Under the pieces are notes generated by a model. That model was not told where the DNA came from and made no database searches. It worked only from the letters and a program-made list of their open reading frames with translations. Shown in pieces: positions 1 through 9,362 of a stretch of DNA of 64,000 nucleotides. Position 1 is the stretch's first letter. Every line of letters begins with the position of its first letter. The translations under genes were made by a program, and so were the position numbers. Origin of the DNA: Eutrophovita brisbanensis (GTDB lineage: Bacteria > Pseudomonadota > Gammaproteobacteria > Burkholderiales > Eutrophovitaceae). The DNA is taken from NCBI GenBank assembly GCA_038147395.1, contig JAYQTM010000001.1:1674001-1738000 (forward strand). The letters are read 5' to 3'.

Positions 1-2182
1 GTTGTCATCTGTCGCGCACCCGACACTCGATTCTCATATCGATACTCGACCTGTTCCAGTAGTTCGGTCGGATAATCTTTCGCCAACCGCAAATTCTTCA
101 AACATGTCTCTGCCTCGTTCCAATCACCCGCCTCGATCAACTGCATGAACTGGTTATGCGTGTCACACCAATCTAGAGAATCCATGAAGCCAGTGGGGAT
201 GATACCGTATATCGCAACCGGAATGCTTTTGCCTTTGACAATCACATGGTCCAGCATCACCACCCGACCGTCATCTGGGTCTTGATCTAAACCATTAAAC
301 GACGCCTCTCCAATGACGATCGGCACACCATAAGCCTTGCTAAGTCCCTCTAACCGTGATCCCAGATTGACTGCGTCGCCCAGTATCGAATAGTCAAAAC
401 GTTGTTCAGATCCCAAGTTGCCGACCGTGACCTCGCCTGTATTGACGCCAATACCAATCCTGAGTGGCTCTTTGATCCGGCCACTTCCAATAAGATTTTG
501 ATTGAGCTCCTCGAGCGCAAACATCATCTTAATCGCAGCCTGACACGCCATTCTTGGATGATTTGGAACGTCGACTGGCGCATTCCAAAATGCCATGATC
601 GCATCCCCCATGTACTTATCAATGGTCCCTTTCAAATCCATGATTTCGTTCGTGAGCGGTGTGAGAAGATCATTCAACAGTACGGTCAGCTCCTCAGGCT
701 TATCCTTGTAGCCTTCCGACATCGTTGTGAAACCCCGAATATCGGCAAACAGCACCGAAATCTCTCGGCGCTCACCTCCCAGCTTCAGTTTGTCGGGGTT
801 CTTACTGAGCTCAGCGACCAAATCAGGTGAAAGATAGGTCGAAAACGCTTTCCTGATCTGTCCACGTTCAGATTCTGTTCTTAAGAGACTTACCGCTGTT
901 GAAGAAATGAAGGCCGTGATACCAAACATCGCCCCCAGTGACCAGTCGAACAGATACCCCGTTTTCGAGAAGATAACGAAACCCGACCCCACGAATGCTG
1001 CCAATAACACCGAGAAAATGCCCGAGGAGACGACGCCACTGGACTTAATCGCGACAACAATACATATGCTCGCTAACAAAATGGCTCCCAGCCATTCAAC
1101 ACCCTCAATAACCGAATCTCGTTTCACATATTCTTGTTCGAAGACCTGTTTGAGCGCAGCAACGTGCAAGGCTGGGCCTGGAACATTGAGCCCCCCGGGG
1201 GTGTCGTGAAAATCCATCAGGCCCGTAGCGGTCGGGCCAAGCACAATGACGCTTCCTGCAATCTGTTCGTCATGCAATCCATCTAGCACCTCTGTGAGGT
1301 GAAGTCCCGGAAAGCTCGCCGGAATATTTTTTGGTACAACTTGCATCTGCCCCACATCATCGACCGGGATCTCATAGGCGCCAACTTTGACCGTCTCAAC
1401 GATTGACTCATCACCTGGCGCGCCCTTTACGATAATGGTCGAAGCACCTTGAGCTTTCGCAAGCATTGATAGAAAGAGACTCGGATAAACCGTCTCTCCA
1501 GCCTGAACAACCAACGGGATTCGACGCAGCATGCCGTCAACATCAGGCTGTACCGCTATGTGCCCAACCGTGACTCCCGACCCTTTGAGTGCATCCGTCG
1601 GTGCCAGTAAGCCGTTGTAGTGAAGCAGTGCATCTGAGGTGGTCCCTACCCAGGCAAAACCGATTCCTGGATCCACATCACCACCTGGCTTGTGGCTCGC
1701 GGCAACGGCTAGAACAGATGGCGTTTGAGAAAGACATCGCTCAGGAACTGATCATTATCTGTATACCCGTACATGTTCGCGAATTGATCTTGGTCAATCG
1801 CAACATCCGGAAACTGGGACAAAAACCGTGCAGGCGATAGACGATCTGGTTCGGCCAATAACAAATCAAGGCCCACAACCGCCGCACCTTTTTCGTACAG
1901 GGAAATGAGTATTCCGCCCAACTTGTCTCGAGACCACGGCCACTGTCCGAAGGTCTCGAGGGCCTCATCGTCAATCTGCACCAAGTGAATCGTCGGCAGG
2001 TCGCTCGATTCGGATTGCGTCTGCTCGACTTCTAACGAGTGATAGGAGTCAAGTATCGAGAGTCGGAGCTTTTCAAACACAGCCCCTGGATCTATGAGTC
2101 TTAAAGCGAGTAATAGCGCACACAATCCAGCTGGAACACCAATGTTCAGAACTGGCCAAAGCTTCTTAGGAATTGATTTCAT
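1..2182 (-). pseudogene. CHASE2-domain class III adenylate/guanylate cyclase, frameshifted and cut by the left window edge
   Basis: The gene starts at 2182 with an N-terminal membrane segment followed by a CHASE2 sensor domain (predicted extracytoplasmic). The first frame stops at 1709 after about 157 residues. Homologous CHASE2 sequence resumes at once in another frame (VLAVAASHKPGGD, ending near 1660) and stays open to position 1. That frame holds the rest of CHASE2, further membrane segments around 1100-890, and a class III cyclase catalytic domain with FADIRGFT, the KYMGDAIMAFW segment carrying a metal-binding Asp and a purine-contacting Lys, and GDAVNLGSRLEG. One extra base near 1730-1740 would join the frames. 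Proteins of this build make cAMP in response to a signal sensed outside the membrane. The C-terminus lies beyond the window. Whether the shift is decay or a sequencing error cannot be told from here. Confidence 0.85.
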
Positions 2183-2275
2183 CCCGCTCCCCTATTGTTT
2201 TAGCCTAGGGTAGCCGCCATCTCCTTATCTTTCAACCTCGAGAACTGGTCGTATCGAGGCATGGAGCGCGTGATC

Positions 2276-3031
2276 TCAGTTCGACTCAAAACCGCCTACG
2301 TACATACGGTTCCATGATGGACTGATGATGATCTGGTTAAGACATGCTCTTTTGGGCAATTCCGCCACAAACCGAATTGTTTCTCCCAAATCTTCTGACT
2401 GCAGCATCCGATCTCTTTCCTCCTGACTTGGCGGGATTGGTCTCTTATCTAAGATCGGCGTCGCCACCTCTGCAGGACAAATGGCACACGCTCGTATCCC
2501 ATTAACCCCCTCTTCCATATTGATCGTCTCAGTCAGCGCAATCACACCACTTTTACTCGCGTTGTAGGCCGCTCCGGTGAGCTTGGTGTGGTAAGCCCCC
2601 GCCCAAGAGGACACATTAATGATGCAACCATCTTTAAGCTCTCTCATGCCTGGCAGTACTGCTCGCATTGTGTGAAAGGAGCCATCTAAGTTGGCTTTGA
2701 CCACAGTGTTCCATCCCTCGGTCGTTTGCGCATCCCAGTATCGCGTCCCAACATTGGTGCCCGCACTATTGACCAAAATATTAACCACCCCGACCTGATC
2801 AACAATATCAGCGTGAACGCGATCGACTTCGCTGGGATCCCCAACATCCAACGCGAAAACGTGAACATTTCCATGCGCGCTTAACTGATTCGCCTCTTCT
2901 TGGAGCAAGGAGGCTCGACGACCACTCATCACCACGGTCGCACCAGCTTGAAGTAAGGACTGAGTCGCCGCCAAACCAATCCCTGAGGCAGCGCCCGTGA
3001 TCCAGGCGATTTTTCCGGTCAACTTACCCAT
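2276..3031 (-). CDS. SDR family NAD(P)-dependent oxidoreductase
   Basis: A 251-residue classical short-chain dehydrogenase. It has the N-terminal cofactor motif GAASGIG (about residues 13-19), a dinucleotide-fold NSAG motif, a catalytic Ser in NVSSWAG and the YNASK Tyr-Lys pair. AGGGGAAG sits just upstream of the ATG. It is the last gene of a minus-strand run that contains beta-oxidation enzymes and a Liv-type importer, so oxidation or reduction of a hydroxy or keto intermediate in that pathway is likely. The exact substrate is unknown. Confidence 0.85.
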   Translation of the reverse strand: MGKLTGKIAWITGAASGIGLAATQSLLQAGATVVMSGRRASLLQEEANQLSAHGNVHVFALDVGDPSEVDRVHADIVDQVGVVNILVNSAGTNVGTRYWDAQTTEGWNTVVKANLDGSFHTMRAVLPGMRELKDGCIINVSSWAGAYHTKLTGAAYNASKSGVIALTETINMEEGVNGIRACAICPAEVATPILDKRPIPPSQEERDRMLQSEDLGETIRFVAELPKRACLNQIIISPSWNRMYVGGFESN

Positions 3032-3064
3032 CGACTCTTCCCCTAAAATTTAAATCGCCCACGC

Positions 3065-4009
3065 TCACCGTACGGCGAACGCCTCCTTAAGATGCCGGGC
3101 CGATTCCTCAATCGCTTGGTTCGCTTTATCAATCATGCCACCCATCAAATAAAAACCGTGAATCATTCCCTCGTAGTTCGACAAGGTGACCTTGTTACCC
3201 GCGTCAATCAGCGCTTTGGCGTAGTCGACACCTTCGTCTCGAAGCGGATCAAATCCTGCGACAATCACCAACGACGGAGGCAACGATGACAAGTCTTTCT
3301 CCTCAAGCGGCGCGTACCTTGGATCCAGGGTGTCCTTAGAAGAACGCAGATATTGTTTAAAAAACCAAGTGATGGTCTTTCTCGTGAGGAGGTAACCTTC
3401 AGCGAATTGATGATGAGATGGCGTTTCTGGCTCCGGCGCAACACATGGATAAATCAGCAACTGAAAACATAATTTCGGACCGCCCTTCTCTCGAGCAAGT
3501 AGCGCAACGACCGCGGCCAGATTACCACCAGCGCTGTCTCCCCCAACCGCTATACGCCCTGGATCTCCGCCAAGTTCTGTAGCGTGTGCCGCAACCCAAT
3601 GAAGTGCTGCCTCACAATCTTCAACAGCTCCCGGAAACTTATGTTCTGGCGCGAGCCGATAATCAACCGCAACAACCAGACATTCAGTTTGATTCGCTAG
3701 TGCTCGGCAAGCAGAGTCATGCGAATCCAAATCGCCAATAACAAATCCGCCTCCGTGGTACCACACAAGAACCGGCAACGATGCCTGTTCTTGGCTTGCC
3801 TGTGGCGTATAAATACGAACTTTAATCGGTTGAACCGGGCCCGGAATCTGGCGGTCCTCAACCCGATAAATATCAACGTCGGCCCTCACCCGTTCAGTCC
3901 GCCTTAAATATTCTGCTCTCGCCTGATCTGGGGTTAATTCCCACATCTCGGGTGCTCCAGATGCTTTCGCAGCATCAAGTAGTGCTCTTGCTTGAGGATC
4001 TAAACTCAT
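3065..4009 (-). CDS. alpha/beta hydrolase, hormone-sensitive-lipase (acetyl esterase) family
   Basis: A 314-residue cytoplasmic carboxylesterase of the HSL (bacterial family IV) type. It has the oxyanion-hole HGGG at residues 85-88, the nucleophile Ser159 in GDSAGG, a likely acid Asp in DPLRDEG and a catalytic His in IHGFY near the C-terminus. Its start overlaps the stop of the upstream thioesterase in an ATGA arrangement, so the two are probably translationally coupled. Family members hydrolyse short acyl esters. Here it may unmask an alcohol or acid that feeds the surrounding CoA pathway (inference). Confidence 0.87.
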   Translation of the reverse strand: MSLDPQARALLDAAKASGAPEMWELTPDQARAEYLRRTERVRADVDIYRVEDRQIPGPVQPIKVRIYTPQASQEQASLPVLVWYHGGGFVIGDLDSHDSACRALANQTECLVVAVDYRLAPEHKFPGAVEDCEAALHWVAAHATELGGDPGRIAVGGDSAGGNLAAVVALLAREKGGPKLCFQLLIYPCVAPEPETPSHHQFAEGYLLTRKTITWFFKQYLRSSKDTLDPRYAPLEEKDLSSLPPSLVIVAGFDPLRDEGVDYAKALIDAGNKVTLSNYEGMIHGFYLMGGMIDKANQAIEESARHLKEAFAVR

Positions 4010-4409
4010 GTCCGGCTTTCTTTCGGGTAGTTAAGTTTAAAAGTACCAGTCGCTTTTGCGACGTCATCTCCGTTGTCACCAGAAATATGACCTTCGACGT
4101 AGATTAAATTTTTTCCAATCCGCGTCGCACGACTCGACGCACGAAGCGTCCCCTCGGCGACACGAAGGAAGTTGGTCTTGAGCTCAATCGTCACAGCACC
4201 CGTCGACCCAGTGTCTAACGATCTTGCGCCCAAGCCCATCACAATATCCAAAAGACTGAGCAAGACGCCTCCGTGAGCTTTCCCCCAAGAATTATGATGC
4301 TCGTCCTTTAGCGCCAATTCGATCTCAGCGCGACCGTCCCCTGGCTGAGGAGCCTTACCCCTAAATGCTCAGCAAACGGAATATGAATATCAATACCAGA
4401 ACGATTCAT
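4006..4409 (-). pseudogene. PaaI-family hotdog acyl-CoA thioesterase, single-base frameshift near the N-terminus
   Basis: The downstream frame carries the hotdog core HNSWGKAHGG with the glycine-rich helix, typical of PaaI/YbgC-like thioesterases that hydrolyse small acyl-CoAs. The natural ATG is at 4409. It reads MNRSGIDIHIPFAEHLGVRL in a frame that shifts at the CCCC run at 4338-4341 (GGGG on the coding strand). One extra G there would give an unbroken protein of about 134 residues with a canonical N-terminus. As written, translation would have to start at an internal TTG at 4317 (103 residues), which removes the first strand and helix. It overlaps the esterase start by four bases. Confidence 0.75.
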
Positions 4410-4444
4410 TTACATCTCAATCATTCAAATTTCATCTAAAGGAA

Positions 4445-5221
4445 TCACACGGCGACGAATCCGCCATCAACCGCGATAATCTGTCCAGTCAAGAACGCCG
4501 AGGCATCGCTTGCCAAAAGTGCCGTAACACCTTTGAGGTCTTCGTCACCACCGAATTTTTTCATCGGTGTTTGATTCATGATGTGTTCCTCAGCTCGATC
4601 AATCATTCCAGCCGACATTTTTGACGGAAACACCCCAGGCGCAATTGCATTCACCGTGATGTTGTGTTGCGCCCACTCAGCCGCCAGCGAGCGAGTGAAA
4701 TTCACCACACCACCCTTACTGGAGTTGTAAGCAATCGTCGGCATAAACCCAGGCTCCGTACCCACGAGACCCGCAATCGATGCGATGTTAATGATCTTCC
4801 CGTAGCGCCTCGGAATCATCGACAATTTGCCAACCATCTGACTCAGTAAAAATGGAGCCGTCAGGTTGAGGTTAATGACTTTATACCAAGCGTCCAGTGG
4901 ATGGTCCTCCGCCTTAGCACCCCAGGCTGCTCCAGCGTTATTCACCAACACATCAATCTGACCGTGTTTATCAATAATGCCTTGGACCAGCGGCTCAACC
5001 GCGTCAGTATCCTGCAAATCATTCACGATCGCCTCGGCCTTAATCGATTGCCTTGTCAGCGTCTCATGAGCCTCCTTTAACTCACCTTCTTTACGAGCAG
5101 TGATGACGACAGTCGCCCCCAACTCACCCAGGACCTCGGCCATTTGAAGCCCCAGACCGCGGGATCCACCCGTGATCAAGGCAACACGACCATCTAAATT
5201 TTGCAAAGCTTTTAAACTCAT
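4445..5221 (-). CDS. SDR family oxidoreductase (3-oxoacyl reductase / gluconate 5-dehydrogenase-like)
   Basis: A 258-residue classical SDR with cofactor motif GGSRGLG (residues 18-24), NNAG, a catalytic Ser in IASIAG, the YNSSK Tyr-Lys motif and a C-terminal GQIIAVDGG. The R after GGS and the sequence style resemble NADP(H)-using 3-oxoacyl-ACP/CoA reductases and gluconate 5-dehydrogenases. It lies between the thiolase and the thioesterase in the minus-strand beta-oxidation operon, so a role on a 3-hydroxy/3-oxoacyl intermediate is likely. It is complete. Confidence 0.85.
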   Translation of the reverse strand: MSLKALQNLDGRVALITGGSRGLGLQMAEVLGELGATVVITARKEGELKEAHETLTRQSIKAEAIVNDLQDTDAVEPLVQGIIDKHGQIDVLVNNAGAAWGAKAEDHPLDAWYKVINLNLTAPFLLSQMVGKLSMIPRRYGKIINIASIAGLVGTEPGFMPTIAYNSSKGGVVNFTRSLAAEWAQHNITVNAIAPGVFPSKMSAGMIDRAEEHIMNQTPMKKFGGDEDLKGVTALLASDASAFLTGQIIAVDGGFVAV

Positions 5222-5286
5222 CTTGTACTCCGTTTCATCAAACCAATTCTCAACAACACTGCGTCATAGACGCTTCGATCAACCTA

Positions 5287-6462
5287 TCAAACGACCTCGA
5301 ATAATCCGGCAGCACCCATGCCACCTCCGATACACATCGTGACCACCACGTGTTTCGCTTGACGTCGTTTACCCTCGATAAGCGCATGACCAACCAAACG
5401 GCTACCACTCACCCCATACGGATGACCCAGAGCGATTGAACCGCCATTTACATTCAACCGATCATTGGGTATACCCAAACGGTCACGACAATAAATCACT
5501 TGAACTGCAAAAGCCTCGTTGAGCTCCCAAAGATCGATGTCATCAACCTTTAATCCTGCTCTCTTCAATAGTTTCGGTACCGCGTACACAGGCCCAATAC
5601 CCATTTCATCTGGCTCCAGGCCAGCGACTGCAAATCCGCGAAACACGCCTAGTGGTTTTAAATTTCGTGACGCTGCTTCCTTGTCGCTCATGATGAGTTG
5701 CGCCGATGCACCATCCGAGAATTGGCTCGCGTTACCCGCAGCGATGACACCGTCTTCAAACGCTGGCCTGATCTGCGACACCGCCTCGTATGTTGTACCC
5801 GCTCGAATTCCCTCATCATGTTCAGCGGTTACAGACTTCATAGACTCCGAGCCCGTTTCCTTATCGACGACTTTCATTGTCAAATCAATCGGTACAATTT
5901 CATCGGCAAACAGTCCGGAGGCCGCCGCTCGTTCAGCCTTGTTTTGACTCTCTACGCCATATCGATCTTGCTCCTCACGAGAGATTTGATATCGCTTTGC
6001 CACCGTCTCCGCCGTTTGTAGCATTGACCAGTATATTTCGGGCTTATTATCGTTTAACCAAGGATCATGAACGAACGATGTGTTGGCCTCGTTTTGCACA
6101 CACGATATCGACTCAACCCCTCCTGCAACGTAAATGCCATCCTCACCAGCCAACACACGTTGACTGGCCAGCGCAACAGTTTGCAGACCAGACGAACAAA
6201 ATCGATTCACCGTGAGCCCCGACACTGATACTGGCAACCCCGCTCTCAGCGCAATTTGTCTCGCAATGTTTTGGCCTGTCGCTCCCTCCGGGGTCGCGCA
6301 CCCCATGATGACATCCTCTACCTCAGTTGGCTCGACTCCAGCTCGCTCCACAACAGCGCTCACAACATGCGCCCCGAGGGTCGCACCATGTGTCGCATTC
6401 ATAGCACCCTTCCAACTCTTACACAGCGGAGTCCGAGCCGTGCTGACAATGACTGCATCCAT
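5287..6462 (-). CDS. acetyl-CoA C-acyltransferase (thiolase)
   Basis: A 391-residue type II-like thiolase, which cleaves 3-ketoacyl-CoA with CoA to acetyl-CoA and a shortened acyl-CoA. All catalytic elements are visible: the nucleophilic Cys89 in NRFCSSG, NEAFA, GGSIALGHPYGVSGSR with the catalytic His, and the second Cys in TMCIGGGMG. It directly follows the hydratase/dehydrogenase fusion with a short gap, so together they supply the last three steps of beta-oxidation. The usual Ala after GHP is Tyr (GHPYG), which may reflect substrate preference. Confidence 0.92.
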   Translation of the reverse strand: MDAVIVSTARTPLCKSWKGAMNATHGATLGAHVVSAVVERAGVEPTEVEDVIMGCATPEGATGQNIARQIALRAGLPVSVSGLTVNRFCSSGLQTVALASQRVLAGEDGIYVAGGVESISCVQNEANTSFVHDPWLNDNKPEIYWSMLQTAETVAKRYQISREEQDRYGVESQNKAERAAASGLFADEIVPIDLTMKVVDKETGSESMKSVTAEHDEGIRAGTTYEAVSQIRPAFEDGVIAAGNASQFSDGASAQLIMSDKEAASRNLKPLGVFRGFAVAGLEPDEMGIGPVYAVPKLLKRAGLKVDDIDLWELNEAFAVQVIYCRDRLGIPNDRLNVNGGSIALGHPYGVSGSRLVGHALIEGKRRQAKHVVVTMCIGGGMGAAGLFEVV

Positions 6463-6489
6463 ATTCGATTACTCCTAAATTGTTATGAC

Positions 6490-8586
6490 CTAATGGTTGT
6501 CATCAGAAAGCGTTCGCAGCATATCTGACGCGCGCCAGTGCTTGCCGTGAGCGTTATCTGCCAAGCGATGAATCCCCTCAATGACCTTTTGATAGCCTAT
6601 GGTCTCTGCGTAAAACATCGGACCACCACGATATCTCGGAAACCCATATCCAAACGCGTAAATCACATCGATGTCAGATGCGCGCTGAGCAATACCCTCA
6701 GAAAGGATTTCCGCACCTTCATTAATCAATGCAAACATCAATCGCTCCACAATTTCCTGATCTTCAATCGCTCGGCGCTCAATACCCACACGCTCAGATT
6801 CTTTAATCACGATTGCCGTTACCTCGTCATTCACTACGGGAGTGCGACTACCACTCTCGTAAACGTAGTATCCCTTCCCAGTTTTTTGACCGAACCAACC
6901 GCGCTCGCAAATTTCGTCCCCCACGCTCACATAACGATCGCTCTGAAGCCCTGCCGCCTTCTTCCTTTTTCGAATCGCCCATCCGATATCCAGACCAGCA
7001 AGGTCGCTCATACGAAATGGGCCCATTGCAAAACCAAATGTCTCGATAGCTTGATCAACTTGATGTGGCAGCGCCCCCTCTTGGAGCAGGTACTCAGCCT
7101 CTCGAATATAACGGTGAATCATGCGGTTACCCACAAACCCATCGCATACGCCAACACAAACCGGGATCTTTTTGATTTTTTTTGCAATGGCCATTGATGT
7201 CGCGATCACTTCTGGCGCCGTCTTGTCCGCTCGCACAACCTCGAGGAGCTTCATCACGTTGGCTGGGCTAAAGAAATGCAGACCAATCACTTGTGACGGA
7301 CGACTCGTTACAGAAGCGATTTCGTTGATATCCAGCGTCGACGTATTGGTCGCGAGAATCGCCGTTGTTTTTGCGACCGAATCCAATTGAGTAAAAATTT
7401 GCTTCTTAACATCCATCTCCTCGTATACCGCCTCAATGATCAAATCAGCTGACGCTGCAGCACCAATCTGTGTTGTTGACGTGAGAAGCGATAACCGTTC
7501 GTCACGGGCCGTCTCGCTGAGTCTTCCTTTTTTGACAGTGGCGTCGTAATTTCTTTTGATCGTAGCGATTCCTTTGTCTAACGCCTCTTGGTTCATTTCG
7601 ATTAACGTCACCGGAATACCCACGTTGAGAAAATTCATCGTGATCCCGCCACCCATCGTCCCTGCCCCAATCACAGCGACAGACTCTACTGAAGCAACAG
7701 GGGTCGTTTTATCAACACCACTGACTTTATTTGCCTGACGCTCAGCAAAAAACAAATGTCGTAACGATTTCGATTCAGTAGATACAACCAACTTCTCAAA
7801 TTCCTGACGCTCTACTTTTAATCCCTCTTTAAACGGTTGGGTTAACGCCGCCTCAACGCACGACACGATCGCGAGAGGCGCTGGAAATCCTCTCCATTTT
7901 TTGGACATTAGCTCTTTGGCATCACTGATGAATTGAGCCACATCAAGATCTCCAGGGACCGTTGTTTGACTCGCCCTCTTAATTGGTAGCCCCGAGCGCA
8001 ACGACCGTTTCAACCAAGTGATAGCCCCATCGAGCAAGTCCCCACTGATTAATTCGTCAATCACTCCTAAGTCGAGCGCTTTTTTTGCGGGAATAAATTC
8101 ACCGGTCGTCATCACATCGAGGGCGCGCTCCGCACCGATCAGTCGGGGTAAACGCTGCGTTCCACCTGCGCCCGGCAAAATCCCGAGCTTCACTTCAGGA
8201 AGAGCCACAACCGCCGTCTCATCAGCGACACGATAATGACACGTTAATGCCAACTCAAGACCTCCCCCCATTGTCGGCCCCGATACCGCCGCGACAATCG
8301 GTTTGGTTACCGTATCCATGTAGGCCAGTAAATCGGTGAGAGTTGCCATCCCAGGCGTCTTGTCTTTTCCGAACTCCGAAATATCCGCCCCGCCTGAGAA
8401 ATTCCTGCCCGCACCAATCAGTAAAAATGCATTGACTTGAGGATCATGATCACCAGACTTAATTGCGTCTAAGATCCCCTGCAAAACCCCCTTGTTCACC
8501 GACAAAGCGTTAACCGGAGGATTATCGATCTGAATGAGACCGATTTGGCCCCGAACTTCATAACTAATTTGACCCGACATGCGCAT
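6490..8586 (-). CDS. bifunctional enoyl-CoA hydratase / 3-hydroxyacyl-CoA dehydrogenase
   Basis: A 698-residue fusion. Residues about 1-190 are a crotonase fold with FSGGADISEFG (oxyanion hole), GPTMGGGLELAL and LPEVKLGILPGAGG, which carry the two expected Glu residues. From about residue 300 follows an NAD-binding 3-hydroxyacyl-CoA dehydrogenase with GAGTMGGGI, the HFFSPANVMKLLEVV catalytic segment and two C-terminal helical domains. It hydrates trans-2-enoyl-CoA and oxidises the L-3-hydroxyacyl-CoA. The length and order match peroxisomal-type multifunctional enzymes rather than the longer anaerobic FadJ. It lies just downstream of livF and upstream of the thiolase on the minus strand. Confidence 0.92.
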   Translation of the reverse strand: MRMSGQISYEVRGQIGLIQIDNPPVNALSVNKGVLQGILDAIKSGDHDPQVNAFLLIGAGRNFSGGADISEFGKDKTPGMATLTDLLAYMDTVTKPIVAAVSGPTMGGGLELALTCHYRVADETAVVALPEVKLGILPGAGGTQRLPRLIGAERALDVMTTGEFIPAKKALDLGVIDELISGDLLDGAITWLKRSLRSGLPIKRASQTTVPGDLDVAQFISDAKELMSKKWRGFPAPLAIVSCVEAALTQPFKEGLKVERQEFEKLVVSTESKSLRHLFFAERQANKVSGVDKTTPVASVESVAVIGAGTMGGGITMNFLNVGIPVTLIEMNQEALDKGIATIKRNYDATVKKGRLSETARDERLSLLTSTTQIGAAASADLIIEAVYEEMDVKKQIFTQLDSVAKTTAILATNTSTLDINEIASVTSRPSQVIGLHFFSPANVMKLLEVVRADKTAPEVIATSMAIAKKIKKIPVCVGVCDGFVGNRMIHRYIREAEYLLQEGALPHQVDQAIETFGFAMGPFRMSDLAGLDIGWAIRKRKKAAGLQSDRYVSVGDEICERGWFGQKTGKGYYVYESGSRTPVVNDEVTAIVIKESERVGIERRAIEDQEIVERLMFALINEGAEILSEGIAQRASDIDVIYAFGYGFPRYRGGPMFYAETIGYQKVIEGIHRLADNAHGKHWRASDMLRTLSDDNH

Positions 8587-8654
8587 CCCTAACTAAAAAT
8601 CAAATAAGGCGGATGATGGCCCCAGCGATCCAGAGCAATCACCGAGAAAAGAAA

Positions 8655-9362
8655 TCAGACCTCCAACCACTCCTTACGAACTGAATCATTCAATTCGAGG
8701 TCTTTTGGGGTCCCCTCAAACACGATTTGACCATGCCCCATCACATAAACCCGATGAGAGATCTTGAGTGCGATTGTGAGCTTCTGCTCAACCAATAATA
8801 TCGCAACGCCTCTCTTAGCGATCTCATCGAACAAGACTGCCATCTGTTCGACAATTTTTGGTGCGAGTCCCTCAGTGGGCTCATCAATCATAATCAACGA
8901 GGGATTTCCCATTAAGGTGCGACACAAGGTGAGCATTTGCTGCTCCCCACCAGACAACACACCGGCTGGTGCGCTAAGTCGTTCCTTCAGTCTCGGGAAC
9001 AGCTCGTACATGTCTTCTTCAGACCAGCGTGATTCTTTTTCTCCAGACTTTAGGCCGAGCAGCAAATTCTGCCTCACTGTCAATGTTGGAAAAATATCCC
9101 GATTCTCTGGAACGTAACCGAGCCCAAGTCGCGCGATCTGGTGGGTGGGAAGACCATCTAGAGCGGCACCCTGAAAAACGAGTTCTCCCGTGTGCTGCAC
9201 TTGCCCCATGATCGCCTTGACCGTTGTTGAACGACCCACGCCATTTCGACCCAGCAAGCTGACGATCTCACCCGACCTGATATCTAGGTCAACACCCTGC
9301 AATACGTGACTTTTTCCATAGTACGCATGCATGTCACGAACTCGCAGCATCATCTCACTCAT
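8655..9362 (-). CDS. livF: branched-chain-amino-acid-type ABC transporter ATP-binding protein LivF
   Basis: A 235-residue ATPase of the LivF branch of hydrophobic-substrate importers. It shows the signature LSGGEQQ, Walker B LIMIDEPTEG and the H-loop region. The Walker A motif reads GRNGVGRST, so the usual Lys is Arg44. It overlaps livG by four bases (ATGA). The neighbouring CoA enzymes suggest that the transporter brings in an organic acid rather than amino acids (inference). Confidence 0.92.
   Translation of the reverse strand: MSEMMLRVRDMHAYYGKSHVLQGVDLDIRSGEIVSLLGRNGVGRSTTVKAIMGQVQHTGELVFQGAALDGLPTHQIARLGLGYVPENRDIFPTLTVRQNLLLGLKSGEKESRWSEEDMYELFPRLKERLSAPAGVLSGGEQQMLTLCRTLMGNPSLIMIDEPTEGLAPKIVEQMAVLFDEIAKRGVAILLVEQKLTIALKISHRVYVMGHGQIVFEGTPKDLELNDSVRKEWLEV

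Noticed and set aside
402..830. Open plus-strand frame opposite the cyclase
   Set aside because: The minus strand codes the conserved class III cyclase motifs here; the plus frame has no family resemblance.
1709..1745. Programmed frameshifting in the cyclase gene
   Set aside because: No slippery heptamer with a downstream stem-loop is obvious at the site, and two other genes show similar plain indels.
5519..6528. Several plus-strand open frames opposite the thiolase
   Set aside because: They lie wholly within a well-conserved thiolase on the other strand and read as low-complexity shadows.
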